Source: Verrucomicrobiota bacterium (lineage in GTDB: Bacteria > Verrucomicrobiota > Verrucomicrobiia > Chthoniobacterales > Terrimicrobiaceae). Taken from it: DNA of 64,000 bases. Position 1 is the first letter of the stretch, and each line of letters starts with the position of its first letter. The position numbers were made by a program, and so were the translations under genes. Below, in pieces: positions 32,819 through 42,327 of the stretch. The notes beneath the pieces are model-generated. The model had not been told where the DNA came from and ran no database searches. It saw only the letters and a program-made list of their open reading frames with translations. The DNA lies in the NCBI GenBank assembly GCA_018970255.1, contig JAGWWS010000008.1, forward strand, positions 1-64,000, in the 5' to 3' direction.

Positions 32819-33356
32819 CGATCAAGGCGACGAGCGACACCGCGCCGAAAAGCGGATCGAGGACGTAATCCCAAAAGTTCGTGGATTCCTGGAAACCCGC
32901 GAGGTAGCCGAGGCCCGCGAGAAGGAGCAAATAACCGAAGCGGTTGCCTAACCACAGCAGGACCGCCGAAGCGACGCCCACTCCCGCGAACAAGGCAATC
33001 GATACCGAGTGGAACAGCCACGGCCAACCGAGCGAGTAGGTGTCGAACGCACCGAGCCCGAGCGCGGATGGATAAAGCATCAGGCTGGCGGCTGCTCCGA
33101 AAATCCAAGCGGCTTTCCAGTCAGCAGGGCGGAAAACCGATTTGTTGCATGCCCGCCCGAGAATCGCAGCCAAAAGCAATCCCACCATCGGAATGCTGGC
33201 ATTTGGCGCAAGGCTCTTGATCCAAAATCCAAGCCAAGGAATAAAAACAAAAGCCGCGCCCGCGGCGGTGGAAACTCCCAGCCCCAAAAGCCCGCGCACC
33301 GGCAGCACCCGCTGGAAAAACCAAACGACAAGGAGGAAGACGGTGAGCGTGCTCAT
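32757..33356 (-). CDS. integral membrane protein of unknown function
   Basis: 199 residues with about six hydrophobic segments ('STLTVFLLVVWFF', 'FIPWLGFWIKSLAP', 'GYLLLLAGLGYLAGF'). It starts at ATG 33356 overlapping the sialidase stop by 4 nt and ends inside the convergent glycosyltransferase gene. Possibly a transporter or anchor for the adjacent secreted glycosidases; no family recognised. Confidence 0.65.
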   Translation of the reverse strand: MSTLTVFLLVVWFFQRVLPVRGLLGLGVSTAAGAAFVFIPWLGFWIKSLAPNASIPMVGLLLAAILGRACNKSVFRPADWKAAWIFGAAASLMLYPSALGLGAFDTYSLGWPWLFHSVSIALFAGVGVASAVLLWLGNRFGYLLLLAGLGYLAGFQESTNFWDYVLDPLFGAVSLVALIAMAWRSRNPRPANPRGTTAP

Positions 33357-34516
33357 TGCAGCACCTCCTGCTCCTTGAGCCACGCGGTGTTGAACTCCAC
33401 ATAAACAATCTGGGTTTGCCGCGCGGAGTAGAGCATGCGGACCGTTCCATCCGGGTCGCACACCATCGAGGGATAGGAAAATTCGAACCCCGGTTCCTCC
33501 TCGAGCGTTGCGACGCGTTTCCAAGTTTTCCCGCCGTCGCCGGACACTGCGAGGCGCAAGTTCTCGCGCTTGCCGGTGGAGCGGTCGTTGTAGGCGGCAA
33601 GGATCGAACCATCGGGAAGCCTGGCGCCGCAAATGCCCGAATCCTTGTTCGGCAGTTCGGTCGCCTGCGGCGGCGTCCATGTCCGCCCGGCATCGGCCGT
33701 CGAGGAAATCGACATGAATTGCGCCGGCCGGAAATCGCGCATCAGGCACACCGCATCCGTTCGGGAAAGCGGCACCAACGCCGCCTGCATCACCGAAACC
33801 CCGCCCGCCACGCGCGAAACTGCAAAGTCATATCCCCCACCCCGCGGCAGGAGCCAAAGCACCTCGGGGAACTTTCCGAGGAATTCCTCGTAGACCGGAA
33901 CCGCCCAGCCGCCGCCGGCGAGCGGCGAAGCCGGATTGCGCGGAAGCGCACTGAGATTGGCGAGCGGGTTCATCGTCAGGTTCTGCGCGCGGCTCCATGT
34001 CATTCCCGCGTCGTCCGACCAGGCAATGTTCATGGAACTCCCCGACCACCGCCCGGCCGCGACGGTGACGAACAAAAGCCCGAGCCGGTTGCCATCCGCG
34101 AGCAGGAGCGCATTCCCGACCGAAATCACATTGCGGCCGAGGTCCGCCATCGCTTTCTCCCGATTGAAAATCGCGCGCGGCGCCTGCCAGTTCCCAGCCG
34201 CATCGGTGGATGCCAGGTAAACCGCCACATCCGGCGCACACTCGCCCGAGCCCGCATACCACGCCGCAAACATTCGCCCGTCCTCCATCCGAACCAGCGA
34301 GGCGGAGTGCGATTTTTTGTGCGGGCTGAAAGGGTTCACCACCGTCTTTTTGAAAAACGCTGGCTCACCGCTTTCGCCAGCCGATGGCGCGGTCACTTCG
34401 AACCCCGGGAAAGCCGACTTCGCCATTTCCCGCGCGTTCCACCACGGCAGCAGGCCTGCAGCCAGCGCGGCAAGGCACAGGGCGATCCGGATGGCGGGCG
34501 GGCGCTGGCGCGGCAT
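33353..34516 (-). CDS. sialidase/neuraminidase-family protein (BNR repeats)
   Basis: 387 residues with an N-terminal hydrophobic signal (about 8-24). Several Asp boxes are visible: 'SDDAGMTW', 'TADAGRTW', 'SGDGGKTW'. 'KKSHSASLVRMEDGRMFAAWYAG' resembles the family's Arg/Glu entry. It probably removes sialic-acid-like or related sugars outside the cytoplasm. True sialidase activity cannot be asserted; many relatives act on other glycans. Followed by the membrane-protein gene, preceded by a GH1 gene. Confidence 0.8.
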   Translation of the reverse strand: MPRQRPPAIRIALCLAALAAGLLPWWNAREMAKSAFPGFEVTAPSAGESGEPAFFKKTVVNPFSPHKKSHSASLVRMEDGRMFAAWYAGSGECAPDVAVYLASTDAAGNWQAPRAIFNREKAMADLGRNVISVGNALLLADGNRLGLLFVTVAAGRWSGSSMNIAWSDDAGMTWSRAQNLTMNPLANLSALPRNPASPLAGGGWAVPVYEEFLGKFPEVLWLLPRGGGYDFAVSRVAGGVSVMQAALVPLSRTDAVCLMRDFRPAQFMSISSTADAGRTWTPPQATELPNKDSGICGARLPDGSILAAYNDRSTGKRENLRLAVSGDGGKTWKRVATLEEEPGFEFSYPSMVCDPDGTVRMLYSARQTQIVYVEFNTAWLKEQEVLQ

Positions 34517-34527
34517 CGGGGCGGCGG

Positions 34528-35904
34528 TCAGTTGAAATCACCCGATGGCTGCAGCTTTGCCACCGAGCCGACCGTTTTGTTCGACTTCAGGGTGTCGCGG
34601 TAGAAACCGAACGACGGCTTCGGCACGCGGTCGAAAGTTTGCGGGTCCATTTTGGAGAGCCCGAAAAGCGCCCCGTAGCCGTAATGCCACTCGTAGTTGT
34701 CCGCGAGCGACCAGCTGAAATACCCGCGCACGTCGTAGCCGTCGCGGATGGCTCGCCCGATTGCGGCGAGGTGGTTTTGCATATACCAAATGCGCTTCGG
34801 GTCCTTGGGGGTGGCGATCCCGTTTTCGGTGACCATCATCGGCTTGCCATAGCGGTCGCCCACGCGCCGGATTTCGTTGTAGAGGCCGTTCGGGTCGATG
34901 CGCCAGCCCATCATCGTGTAGTTGTGCCCGCGCCTCCACGCCTCGCTGAGGAACGAGGTCGGGCTCGCGACCTGCGAGTAATAGTAGTTGATCCCGATGA
35001 TGTCGCAGACATCCCAAACGCGGTCGAGGTGGTCGATATTCCCGTGGATCATCGTGTTGTAGAACAGCCCGCCGGGGTCGAGGACCGACTTCTTCCACCA
35101 GGGCAACGCCTCGACCGAAACGACCTTGGCGGACGGCTTGGTTTTTTTGATGCGCGCCGCGGCATCGCGGAACATCGCCGTGCTCGAGTCGATCGCTTTC
35201 CAGTATGTGCCCATCGCGAGCACCATCGCCGGCGGCCATTGGCCCGCGATGTAGGCAGTGGTGATCTGGCCATTCGGCTCGTTCTGCGGCGCGAAATAAT
35301 TCACATACGGCGCGAACCGCGGCAGGACCTTGTCGAGATAGGCGAGCCAACGCGTGTGGACGCCGGGGTGCAGCCAGTTCGAGAGCTTCGGGTTTTTCTT
35401 GTCGTAGAGCCAATCGGGGAAAGTGAAGTGCCACAGGCAAACGACGGGCTCGATGCCCGCGCGCTTCAGGCGCCGCGCCATGGAAACATAGCGGTCGATT
35501 GCCTCCTCGTTCCACTCGCCCATGCGCGGCTCGATGCGCGCCCACTCGAGGCTGAACCGGTAGTGCGTCGCGCCGGATTTTTTCAGCGCTTCGAGGTCTT
35601 TTTCAAAATGCGTCCACGAGTAGAGGGCGTTGCCTTTTTGCGGCGCCTTGCCCTGCGCGACCGAGATGTCCCAATCGGTGGAAAAATAGTCCGCATCGCC
35701 GGGCTCCACAGCGGGGTCCTCGTATTGGTAGCTCGAAGTGGAGAAACCCCACGCAAACGGCGCGTCCATTTTCGGGAGCGGGCGGGGCGGCCGGGGCAGC
35801 GGCCCCGTGGTGTCGCGCCCAAGCGGGTTCAGGCCGGCGCAACCAGTGAGCCCCATGGAAAAAAGGACCGCGGCGAGAGCGGAAAGTGCGGGCATGTTCT
35901 TCAT
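34528..35904 (-). CDS. glycoside hydrolase family 1 lipoprotein (beta-glycosidase)
   Basis: 458 residues with a lipoprotein signal ending at GLTGC (Cys ~22). GH1 catalytic pair: acid/base Glu in 'FAPQNEPNG' and nucleophile Glu in 'MVTENGIATP', with 'YRFSLEWARIEP' of the barrel. It hydrolyses beta-linked glucosides or galactosides at the membrane surface. Length matches GH1. It sits 11 bp upstream of the sialidase gene, suggesting joint degradation of a host or algal glycan (inference). Confidence 0.9.
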   Translation of the reverse strand: MKNMPALSALAAVLFSMGLTGCAGLNPLGRDTTGPLPRPPRPLPKMDAPFAWGFSTSSYQYEDPAVEPGDADYFSTDWDISVAQGKAPQKGNALYSWTHFEKDLEALKKSGATHYRFSLEWARIEPRMGEWNEEAIDRYVSMARRLKRAGIEPVVCLWHFTFPDWLYDKKNPKLSNWLHPGVHTRWLAYLDKVLPRFAPYVNYFAPQNEPNGQITTAYIAGQWPPAMVLAMGTYWKAIDSSTAMFRDAAARIKKTKPSAKVVSVEALPWWKKSVLDPGGLFYNTMIHGNIDHLDRVWDVCDIIGINYYYSQVASPTSFLSEAWRRGHNYTMMGWRIDPNGLYNEIRRVGDRYGKPMMVTENGIATPKDPKRIWYMQNHLAAIGRAIRDGYDVRGYFSWSLADNYEWHYGYGALFGLSKMDPQTFDRVPKPSFGFYRDTLKSNKTVGSVAKLQPSGDFN

Positions 35905-36001
35905 GGCTCCGCATCATTCCAGCGCGGCGCGGCGGCGAAAGACTTTTTTCGGATGCGGTTCCGGCTCGAAATGCGGCGCCGAAGACGCTTTGCTCGGCGC
36001 C

Positions 36002-36757
36002 GTGAAACTCCTCTCATGGAATGTCAACGGAGTGCGCTCGATCCTCGGCAAGGGCTTCGGCGACTACCTCGCCCGCGAGGAACCCGATGTGCTCTGCATC
36101 CAGGAGACCAAGGCGCGGCGCGAACAGGTCGAACACGATTTCCAGGGCTGGCATGTTTTTTGGAACGCTGCCCAGCGCCCCGGCTACTCGGGAACGGCGG
36201 TCCTCTCGCGCAAAAAACCGCTGTCGGTCGAAAACGGGATCGGCCGCCCCGAGCATGACACCGAGGGCCGCGTCATCACCGCGGAATTCCCGGATTTTTT
36301 CCTCGTCAATGTCTACACGCCGAATTCCCAGCGCGAACTGACGCGGCTCGACTACCGCACGCGCGGTTGGACGCCTGCGTTCATCGACCACCTCGTTCGC
36401 TTGAAAAAGCGCAAGCCGGTCGTTTTTTGCGGCGACATGAATGTGGCCCACCGCGAGATCGACCTCGCCCGGCCAAAGGAAAACACCCGCAATGCCGGCT
36501 TCACGGCGGAAGAACGCGAAGCCTTCGACCGCATCCTCGGGGCGGGGTTCGTGGACAGCTTCCGCGAGTTCGAGCCCGGCGGCGGGCACTACACCTGGTG
36601 GAGCTACCAAAACGGCGCGCGCGAACGGAACATCGGGTGGCGGATCGACTACTTCTGCGTCTCGGCGGAACTCGCGCCAGCCATGCAGTCGGCTTGCATC
36701 CAACCGCTTGTCATGGGCAGCGACCACTGCCCCGTCGGGCTCGCGCTGGATGTTTGA
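36002..36757 (+). CDS. xth: exodeoxyribonuclease III
   Basis: 251 residues from GTG 36002 (VKLLSWNVNGVRS...), where the fold begins. Motifs: 'CIQETKA', 'NVYTPNSQRE', 'CGDMNVAHREIDL' and C-terminal 'GSDHCPVGLAL'. An AP endonuclease / 3'-5' exonuclease of base-excision repair. Longer in-frame extensions upstream overlap the GH1 gene region and are unlike the family. Confidence 0.92.
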   Translation: MKLLSWNVNGVRSILGKGFGDYLAREEPDVLCIQETKARREQVEHDFQGWHVFWNAAQRPGYSGTAVLSRKKPLSVENGIGRPEHDTEGRVITAEFPDFFLVNVYTPNSQRELTRLDYRTRGWTPAFIDHLVRLKKRKPVVFCGDMNVAHREIDLARPKENTRNAGFTAEEREAFDRILGAGFVDSFREFEPGGGHYTWWSYQNGARERNIGWRIDYFCVSAELAPAMQSACIQPLVMGSDHCPVGLALDV

Positions 36758-36827
36758 GGCGCGGCGCAAGAATCTTTGAACGCCCAACCCCGCCGTGGGG
36801 TCTAACCCTCCAGTTGAGACAACAACT

Positions 36828-36893
36828 CAGGCCACCGCAGCCCGGTTTTTCTTGTTTTTTCCGGGCTAAAAAGCGGTGGCCTGATGTTTTTCC
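36828..36893 (+). terminator. two-stem hairpin terminator after xth
   Basis: Outer 11-bp stem CAGGCCACCGC (36828-36838) / GCGGTGGCCTG (36873-36883) encloses an inner stem AGCCCGG / CCGGGCT, and is followed by a T-rich run. It separates xth from phoB. Confidence 0.7.
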
Positions 36894-36953
36894 GCGTTTT
36901 TGTCACTTTTCACCGCTTGCCGGCGCGGCGGGTGCTCGGGTAGGACGGCGCCA

Positions 36954-37652
36954 ATGGAAAAAACCGTGCTCCTGGTCGAGGATGAACCGGATGTGGTGGA
37001 CCTGCTCCGCTTCCACCTGCGGCGCGCGCGGTTCAAGGTTTTGGTCGCCACGACCGGCGCCGAGGGTCTCGCCAGCATCCGCTCCGAACGGCCGGACCTT
37101 GTCATCCTCGACATCATGTTGCCGGGAATGAGCGGCATCGAGGTCTGCCGCGCCCTCCGCACCGACCCGCAAACCGCCACGATCCCCGTCTTGATGCTCA
37201 CGGCCAAAGGCGAGGCCGCCGACCGCGTGAAAGGCCTCGAAACCGGTGCCGACGACTATGTGACGAAGCCGTTCAGCCCGAAAGAAGTCGTCCTCCGCGC
37301 GCAGGGCCTGCTCCGCCGCCAGCAATCCGCCTCCGAGCAAGCCGCGCTGGTGGATTTCGACGGGATTTCGTTGGATAAAGACAACCTCGTCGCGCGCGTC
37401 GACGGGGAAAGAATGGAACTCACGACCACCGAATTCCGCCTGCTCACCGCTTTCATCAACAACCGCTCGAAAACGCTGACCCGCGACATGCTCCTGCGCG
37501 ATGTTTGGGGCTATGCAAGTTCGGCGGACAGCCGCACGGTGGACACCCACATGCGCCGCCTCCGCGAAAAACTCGGCAGCCACGCCCACCGCCTGGAAAC
37601 CATCCGCGGCGAAGGCTACCGCCTCAAACCCAAGCCCGGGGGCCCGGAGTGA
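36954..37652 (+). CDS. phoB: PhoB-type response regulator
   Basis: 232 residues. The receiver domain starts 'VLLVEDEPDVVDLL', phospho-Asp in 'LVILDIMLPGMSG', and Lys in 'YVTKPFSP'. An OmpR/PhoB winged helix fills ~135-228 ('LTTTEFRLLTAFINN', 'RTVDTHMRRLREKL'). It pairs with the overlapping PhoR-type kinase. A role in phosphate limitation is inferred from overall likeness; no pst genes are in the window. Confidence 0.87.
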   Translation: MEKTVLLVEDEPDVVDLLRFHLRRARFKVLVATTGAEGLASIRSERPDLVILDIMLPGMSGIEVCRALRTDPQTATIPVLMLTAKGEAADRVKGLETGADDYVTKPFSPKEVVLRAQGLLRRQQSASEQAALVDFDGISLDKDNLVARVDGERMELTTTEFRLLTAFINNRSKTLTRDMLLRDVWGYASSADSRTVDTHMRRLREKLGSHAHRLETIRGEGYRLKPKPGGPE

Positions 37653-38944
37653 TCTGGCTGGCATTGCCGGTCGCCGTCGCCGTCGCGCTCGGCACCGCAT
37701 TCCTCATTCTTCGCGTCGCCAAAGGCTGGCGGGTGCTTCGCGGGGATTTGCGGCGGCTTGCCTGCGGCGATATCGCCATCGCGGAAAGCCAGCCCGATTC
37801 GTGGCCGTTTGCCAAAACCCGCGCCGACCTCCTCCGCATCGCAGGCCACCTGCGCCAGCTCGACCGCCAGGTTGCGGACGAGGGACTCAGCCTCCGCACC
37901 ATCCTCTCGAGCATGAAGGAGGGCATCCTCATCGTGAACCGCGAGCGCCGCATCACGCTGGTGAACGACGCCCTTTGCTCCCAATTCCCCGAAATCAAAT
38001 CCCCCCTCGGCCGGCCGGTGCTCGAAGTCTTCCGACGCCACGAACTGGAGCAGGCGGCATCGGCGGTCCTCGATGGCGGCCGCATCCGCCGCCTCGAAAT
38101 GTCATTCCCCCAACCCGCCCCCGCCCTGCCCCGGCAGTTCGATGTCCATGTCGCCCCGCTCCTCGTCTCGCCCGGCAGCCCGGCTCAGGCTGTGCTCGCG
38201 GTTTTCCAGGATGTCACCGAAGTCCGGACCCTCGAAGCCGCCCGGCGGGAGTTTGTGGCGAATGTCTCCCACGAATTCCGCACGCCGCTCACCATCATCA
38301 ACGGCTATGTCGAAACGCTGCTCGACGGCACCGATGACGACCCCGCGATGGTCGGACTTTCGCTCCAGGCGATCCACCGCAATGTCCAGCGCCTCGCCCT
38401 GCTCATCGACGACCTGCTCACGATTTCCAGTTTCGAAGGGCGCGCCCGCCTCCTCGAGTGCCGCAAAACCGACCTCCAGCGCACCTTTGAATCCGTCGTG
38501 GAAAACTTCCGCCCCGATATCGAAAGCCGCTCGGCGTTGGTCGAGGTCGATTGGAATCCCGGGGTCCGCCACGCCGAAGCCGACCAGCGCCGCATGGAAC
38601 AAGTCTTCTCGAACCTCCTCGAAAACGCCCTGCGCTATGTCGAAACGGGCGAGCCCCGGATCTCGGTCCAAGCCGAACCCGACGGCGACGGGCTCCTCTT
38701 TTCCATCTCCGACAACGGTCCCGGCATCCCCTACGAGGACCAAGCCCACATCTTCGAGCGCTTCTACCGCGTGCGCAAAGACCGCGCGCGCGACGCTGGC
38801 GGCACCGGGCTCGGGCTCTCCATTGTGAAAAACATCGTGCTCGCCCACGGCGGCACCGTCCTCCTCGAAAGCACCCCCGGCAACGGCGCCACCTTCCGCA
38901 TCCGCATGCCCATCCGCCAAAAAACCGGACCCACCGGAAAATAA
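37649..38944 (+). CDS. phoR: PhoR-type sensor histidine kinase
   Basis: 431 residues from GTG 37649 overlapping phoB by 4 nt. One N-terminal membrane segment (~2-20), a PAS-like domain (~85-200: 'ILSSMKEGILIVNRERRITLVND'), HisKA with the phospho-His in 'FVANVSHEFRTPLTIINGY', and HATPase ('VFSNLLENALRYV', 'GGTGLGLSIVKNIV'). No periplasmic sensor domain, as in PhoR. Confidence 0.88.
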   Translation: MIWLALPVAVAVALGTAFLILRVAKGWRVLRGDLRRLACGDIAIAESQPDSWPFAKTRADLLRIAGHLRQLDRQVADEGLSLRTILSSMKEGILIVNRERRITLVNDALCSQFPEIKSPLGRPVLEVFRRHELEQAASAVLDGGRIRRLEMSFPQPAPALPRQFDVHVAPLLVSPGSPAQAVLAVFQDVTEVRTLEAARREFVANVSHEFRTPLTIINGYVETLLDGTDDDPAMVGLSLQAIHRNVQRLALLIDDLLTISSFEGRARLLECRKTDLQRTFESVVENFRPDIESRSALVEVDWNPGVRHAEADQRRMEQVFSNLLENALRYVETGEPRISVQAEPDGDGLLFSISDNGPGIPYEDQAHIFERFYRVRKDRARDAGGTGLGLSIVKNIVLAHGGTVLLESTPGNGATFRIRMPIRQKTGPTGK

Positions 38945-38988
38945 CTCCGCAACTTTCCCCGCCTGCCGGTGTTTCACCCCTTGCAACC

Positions 38989-39597
38989 ATGAAAACACAA
39001 ATCGCCATCATCACGCTCGCCGCCGCCTGCGGGCTCGCCACGCCAGCCAGCGCACAGGAAACCAACGCCCCCGCCCCTGCGGAAAAAAGCAGCAAGCCGA
39101 AAGGCTGGCGCGGGTTCGAAGACAAGCTCCCCGAGGAAATGCGCGAGCGCTTCCGCGAGGCGCGCGAAGCCGCGCTCCAGGACCCGAAGCTCCAAGCCCT
39201 CAAGGAAAAAGCCGACGCCGCTTCGAAGGAATTCCGCGAAGCCATGCGCGAAGCCATGGCGGCGAAGGACCCCGAACTCGCCGCACTAGTGAAGGAGAAA
39301 GTCGACGAGTGGAAAAAACAGCGCGGCCAGGACGGCAAAGGCTCGCCGTTTAAAAACCTCGCCCCCGAAGACCGCGACCGCCTGAAAACCGCCCGCCAAA
39401 TTGCCCAGCAAGCCCCCGGTGTCCAATCGGCAAAGGACGCGCTGAAAACCGCCACCACCCCCGAGGAGCGCCAAGCCGCCGCGGAAAACCTCCGCAAAGC
39501 CATGCGCTCCGCCATGCTCGCCGCAGACCCCTCGCTCGCCGACCTCCTCGAAAAACTCCCGCCCGGACCGCCTCCCGGGGGACCCGAACCGGAATAA
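38989..39597 (+). CDS. secreted helical protein of unknown function
   Basis: 202 residues with a signal peptide (TLAAACGLATPASAQ). Charged helical, Ala/Glu/Lys/Arg-rich repeats ('REAREAALQDPKLQALKEKADAAS') resemble periplasmic chaperone-like helices, and the tail is Pro/Gly-rich. Encoded 45 bp after phoR. No family recognised. Confidence 0.7.
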   Translation: MKTQIAIITLAAACGLATPASAQETNAPAPAEKSSKPKGWRGFEDKLPEEMRERFREAREAALQDPKLQALKEKADAASKEFREAMREAMAAKDPELAALVKEKVDEWKKQRGQDGKGSPFKNLAPEDRDRLKTARQIAQQAPGVQSAKDALKTATTPEERQAAAENLRKAMRSAMLAADPSLADLLEKLPPGPPPGGPEPE

Positions 39598-39607
39598 ACC
39601 TCCATCA

Positions 39608-39660
39608 CCGCCTTGCGAGGAGGGCGCTGCTTGTCAGCGCCGGAACGGTTCCCGCAAACA
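39608..39660 (+). repeat. REP-like hairpin, copy C
   Basis: Stem GGCGCTG-CTTGT-CAGCGCC at 39623-39641 in the 'gcgaggagggcgctgcttgt' context shared with copies A, B, D and E. It lies between convergent genes. Confidence 0.8.
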
Positions 39661-39692
39661 CGCCGACTCGGCGTTGACCAAACCCCGCCTTT

Positions 39693-39899
39693 TTACTTCC
39701 CCGAAGGCGCAGGTTCCTCGCGCACAACGACCGCCTTCACCGTTTTCTTTTTGGCGAATGGATTGATGAACTTAGGCTTCAACATCCGCGTGTAGGGTCC
39801 CTCCACCTCGGTGGTGGTGTAAAGGTCGCGGCGGTTTTCCAGCGTGGTGCAGGAGCAAAGCGCCAGCGCGCCGAGGAGAAGGAGATGGGCGGGTTTCAT
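39693..39899 (-). CDS. small lipoprotein (68 residues)
   Basis: The N-terminus 'MKPAHLLLLGALALCSC' is a lipoprotein signal with Cys15 or Cys17 as the anchor. The mature part is basic ('PKFINPFAKKKTVKAVVVREE'). Unknown function; a plausible short gene ending in the spacer that carries REP copy C. Confidence 0.55.
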   Translation of the reverse strand: MKPAHLLLLGALALCSCTTLENRRDLYTTTEVEGPYTRMLKPKFINPFAKKKTVKAVVVREEPAPSGK

Positions 39900-39996
39900 C
39901 GCGCGTAGTAGGCACGCCGCGGCTTCGGGGTGTCAAGGTTGCTGTTCGGGATTGCCCGCCGCCCACGGGAGGCTAAACGGAACCCCTCGCACCCGC

Positions 39997-42327
39997 ATGG
40001 AAATCACGGAAAAACTCCTCGTCTCCCTCGGCGGTTGGTCGGTCATGAAGGAAGCGCGCGCCCTGCGCGATGCGGGCTCGGTGCGCGAGGCAACCTACGA
40101 CCCCCCGGTGCTGCGCGGGCGCGTCGTCTCGGGCGACAAGGAAATGCCAGCCGGATTGCGGCTGAAAAACCCGGTCGATATCGAAAACCTCTGCCCCTGC
40201 CGCGACTCGCGGGTCCGGGGAATCATCTGCGCACATTCCGTGGCGGTGGGACTTCAATTCCTCTCGCCCCATGTTCCGAAAACCAAATCGCAAACAGCGC
40301 CTGCCTCCCCTGCCGCTGCCGGCGCGGAAGAAACCACCGAGCAACCCCGCGTTTGCTTGTCAATCGAGGGCTCGCTGAACCACCTCGAAGGGAAAATCGA
40401 TTTTGAATACCAGCGCCCGGGAATCCGCAACCACACAGCCGAGGCGCTCGCCTTGCTCGAACTCCAGCAAATGGGATTCGAAGACGACGAGGGGCGCCCC
40501 GTCCTCCGCGGCGAAAATGCCATCGTTTCCTTCTTCGCCTCCGGTCTGCCGAAATTGAAAACCAAGTGGACCGTCACCGAAGGCGAGCGATTCACCCATG
40601 TGACGGGCGGCATCGAGCGCTTCGAGCCGTCGTTCGTGGTGAAGGACCGCGGCGACGGTTGGCTCGATTTCCATGTCCACTTCACCGCGGGCGGAAAAGC
40701 GGTCCTTTCCGGCGACGACCTCCAGCGCCTTCTGCGCAGCGGGAACCCGAAGCTCAAACTCACCGACGGGCGCATCGCCGTCCCCGATGGCGAACTCATG
40801 GACGACATCGAGCAAGTCCTGCGCGACTGCGACCCCCAGCGCGCAGGGCAAGCCTACCGCATCCGCAAAACCCACGAAGGCTACCTCGCCGCAAGCATCT
40901 CAGGCTGGAAACGCGAACCCCATTCCGAGCCACCGCCAACCGAAATCCCGCTCGGTCCCCTCGCCAACCAACTCCGCCCCTACCAAATCGAAGGCGCCTC
41001 CTGGCTGCTCGGGCGCACGAAGCGCGGCGAGTTCGGATTGCTGGCGGACGAGATGGGGCTTGGAAAAACCGTCCAAACCCTCGCCATGTTCGAGGCGCTG
41101 CCGGGTCCGCATCTGGTCGTCTGCCCGTCGTCGCTCGTCTGGAATTGGCGCAGCGAGGCGGCGAGGTTTTGCCCGCAGTTGAAAGTCCTGCAACTCGACG
41201 GACCCGACCGCGCCAAGCGCTTTGGGGAAATTCCATCCCACGACCTCGCAATCACCAGCTACGCGCTCCTGCGGCGGGACATCGATTTCCTCCGCACCGT
41301 GAAATTTGCAGCGGTGGTCCTCGACGAGGCGCAACACATCAAAAACCCGACCAGCCAAAACGCGCAGGCGGCTTGCGCCTTGCAGGCGGACGCCCGCTTC
41401 ATCCTCACCGGAACGCCGCTCGAAAACTCCCTGCGCGACTTGTGGTCCCTCTTCGCATTCCTCTGCCCCGGCTACCTCGGAACGAAAAAGGATTTCGAGG
41501 AGCGCTACGAAAAACCGCTCCTCGCCGGCGCCCGCGCTTCGACCTGGTCGCGCCTCCTCCGCCGCGTGAAGCCATGGATGCTCCGCCGCACGAAAGCTGA
41601 AATCCTCTCCGAGCTTCCACCCAAGATTGAGCAAACCGTCGAGGTCGAACTCACACCCGACCAGAAGGCTGCTTATACGGAACTGCAAGTCGCCGCCCGC
41701 GCCGAGGTGGACCGCATGAAAGACAACAGCGGCGCAGCAAGGATGCGCGTGCTCACGGCGTTGTTGCGGCTTCGCCAGGCAAGCTGCGATGTGCGGCTCC
41801 TCGGGGGTCAATCCGAACGCCCTTCGGGAAAAATCGAGGCGCTCATGGAATTGCTCGGTGAGGCGGTGGATGGCGGGCACCGCGTGCTGGTGTTCAGCCA
41901 ATTCACGGCAATGCTCGACCTCATCGCGCCCGAGTTGGACGCGGCGGGAATCGCCTGGTGCCGCCTGGATGGTTCGACCAAAGACCGCGCCGCCGTTGTC
42001 TCGAGATTCCAATCCGACGAATCGATTCCGGTTTTCCTCATCAGCCTCAAGGCGGGAGGGGCGGGACTGAACCTGACCGGCGCCGATACCGTCATCCACT
42101 TCGACCCTTGGTGGAATCCCGCCGCCGAGGCGCAGGCAACCGACCGCGCCCACCGGATTGGTCAAAAAAGCGTGGTGACTTCCATCAAACTCGTCACCCG
42201 CGACACGGTGGAGCAACGCGTGCTCGAAATGCAGGCGCGCAAGCGGGAGCTGGTCGCAGGGCTTTTTGAATCCGAGGGACTGCAATCCCCGCTCGACGCG
42301 GCGGAGTTGGGCGAATTGATCGGTTAA
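39997..42327 (+). CDS. SNF2-family helicase with SWIM zinc finger
   Basis: 776 residues from ATG 39997. The SWIM zinc finger 'ENLCPCRDSRVRGIICAHSVAVG' is at ~64-86, a bacterial SNF2-associated region follows, and then the ATPase: 'LLADEMGLGKTVQTLAMFEAL' (motif I), 'VVLDEAQHIKN' (II), 'RFILTGTPLENSL' (III), 'RVLVFSQFTAML' and 'DRAHRIGQKSVVTSIKLV' (VI). A DNA translocase acting on chromosome proteins or repair; target unknown. Convergent with der, the stops overlapping by 4 nt. Confidence 0.92.
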   Translation: MEITEKLLVSLGGWSVMKEARALRDAGSVREATYDPPVLRGRVVSGDKEMPAGLRLKNPVDIENLCPCRDSRVRGIICAHSVAVGLQFLSPHVPKTKSQTAPASPAAAGAEETTEQPRVCLSIEGSLNHLEGKIDFEYQRPGIRNHTAEALALLELQQMGFEDDEGRPVLRGENAIVSFFASGLPKLKTKWTVTEGERFTHVTGGIERFEPSFVVKDRGDGWLDFHVHFTAGGKAVLSGDDLQRLLRSGNPKLKLTDGRIAVPDGELMDDIEQVLRDCDPQRAGQAYRIRKTHEGYLAASISGWKREPHSEPPPTEIPLGPLANQLRPYQIEGASWLLGRTKRGEFGLLADEMGLGKTVQTLAMFEALPGPHLVVCPSSLVWNWRSEAARFCPQLKVLQLDGPDRAKRFGEIPSHDLAITSYALLRRDIDFLRTVKFAAVVLDEAQHIKNPTSQNAQAACALQADARFILTGTPLENSLRDLWSLFAFLCPGYLGTKKDFEERYEKPLLAGARASTWSRLLRRVKPWMLRRTKAEILSELPPKIEQTVEVELTPDQKAAYTELQVAARAEVDRMKDNSGAARMRVLTALLRLRQASCDVRLLGGQSERPSGKIEALMELLGEAVDGGHRVLVFSQFTAMLDLIAPELDAAGIAWCRLDGSTKDRAAVVSRFQSDESIPVFLISLKAGGAGLNLTGADTVIHFDPWWNPAAEAQATDRAHRIGQKSVVTSIKLVTRDTVEQRVLEMQARKRELVAGLFESEGLQSPLDAAELGELIG

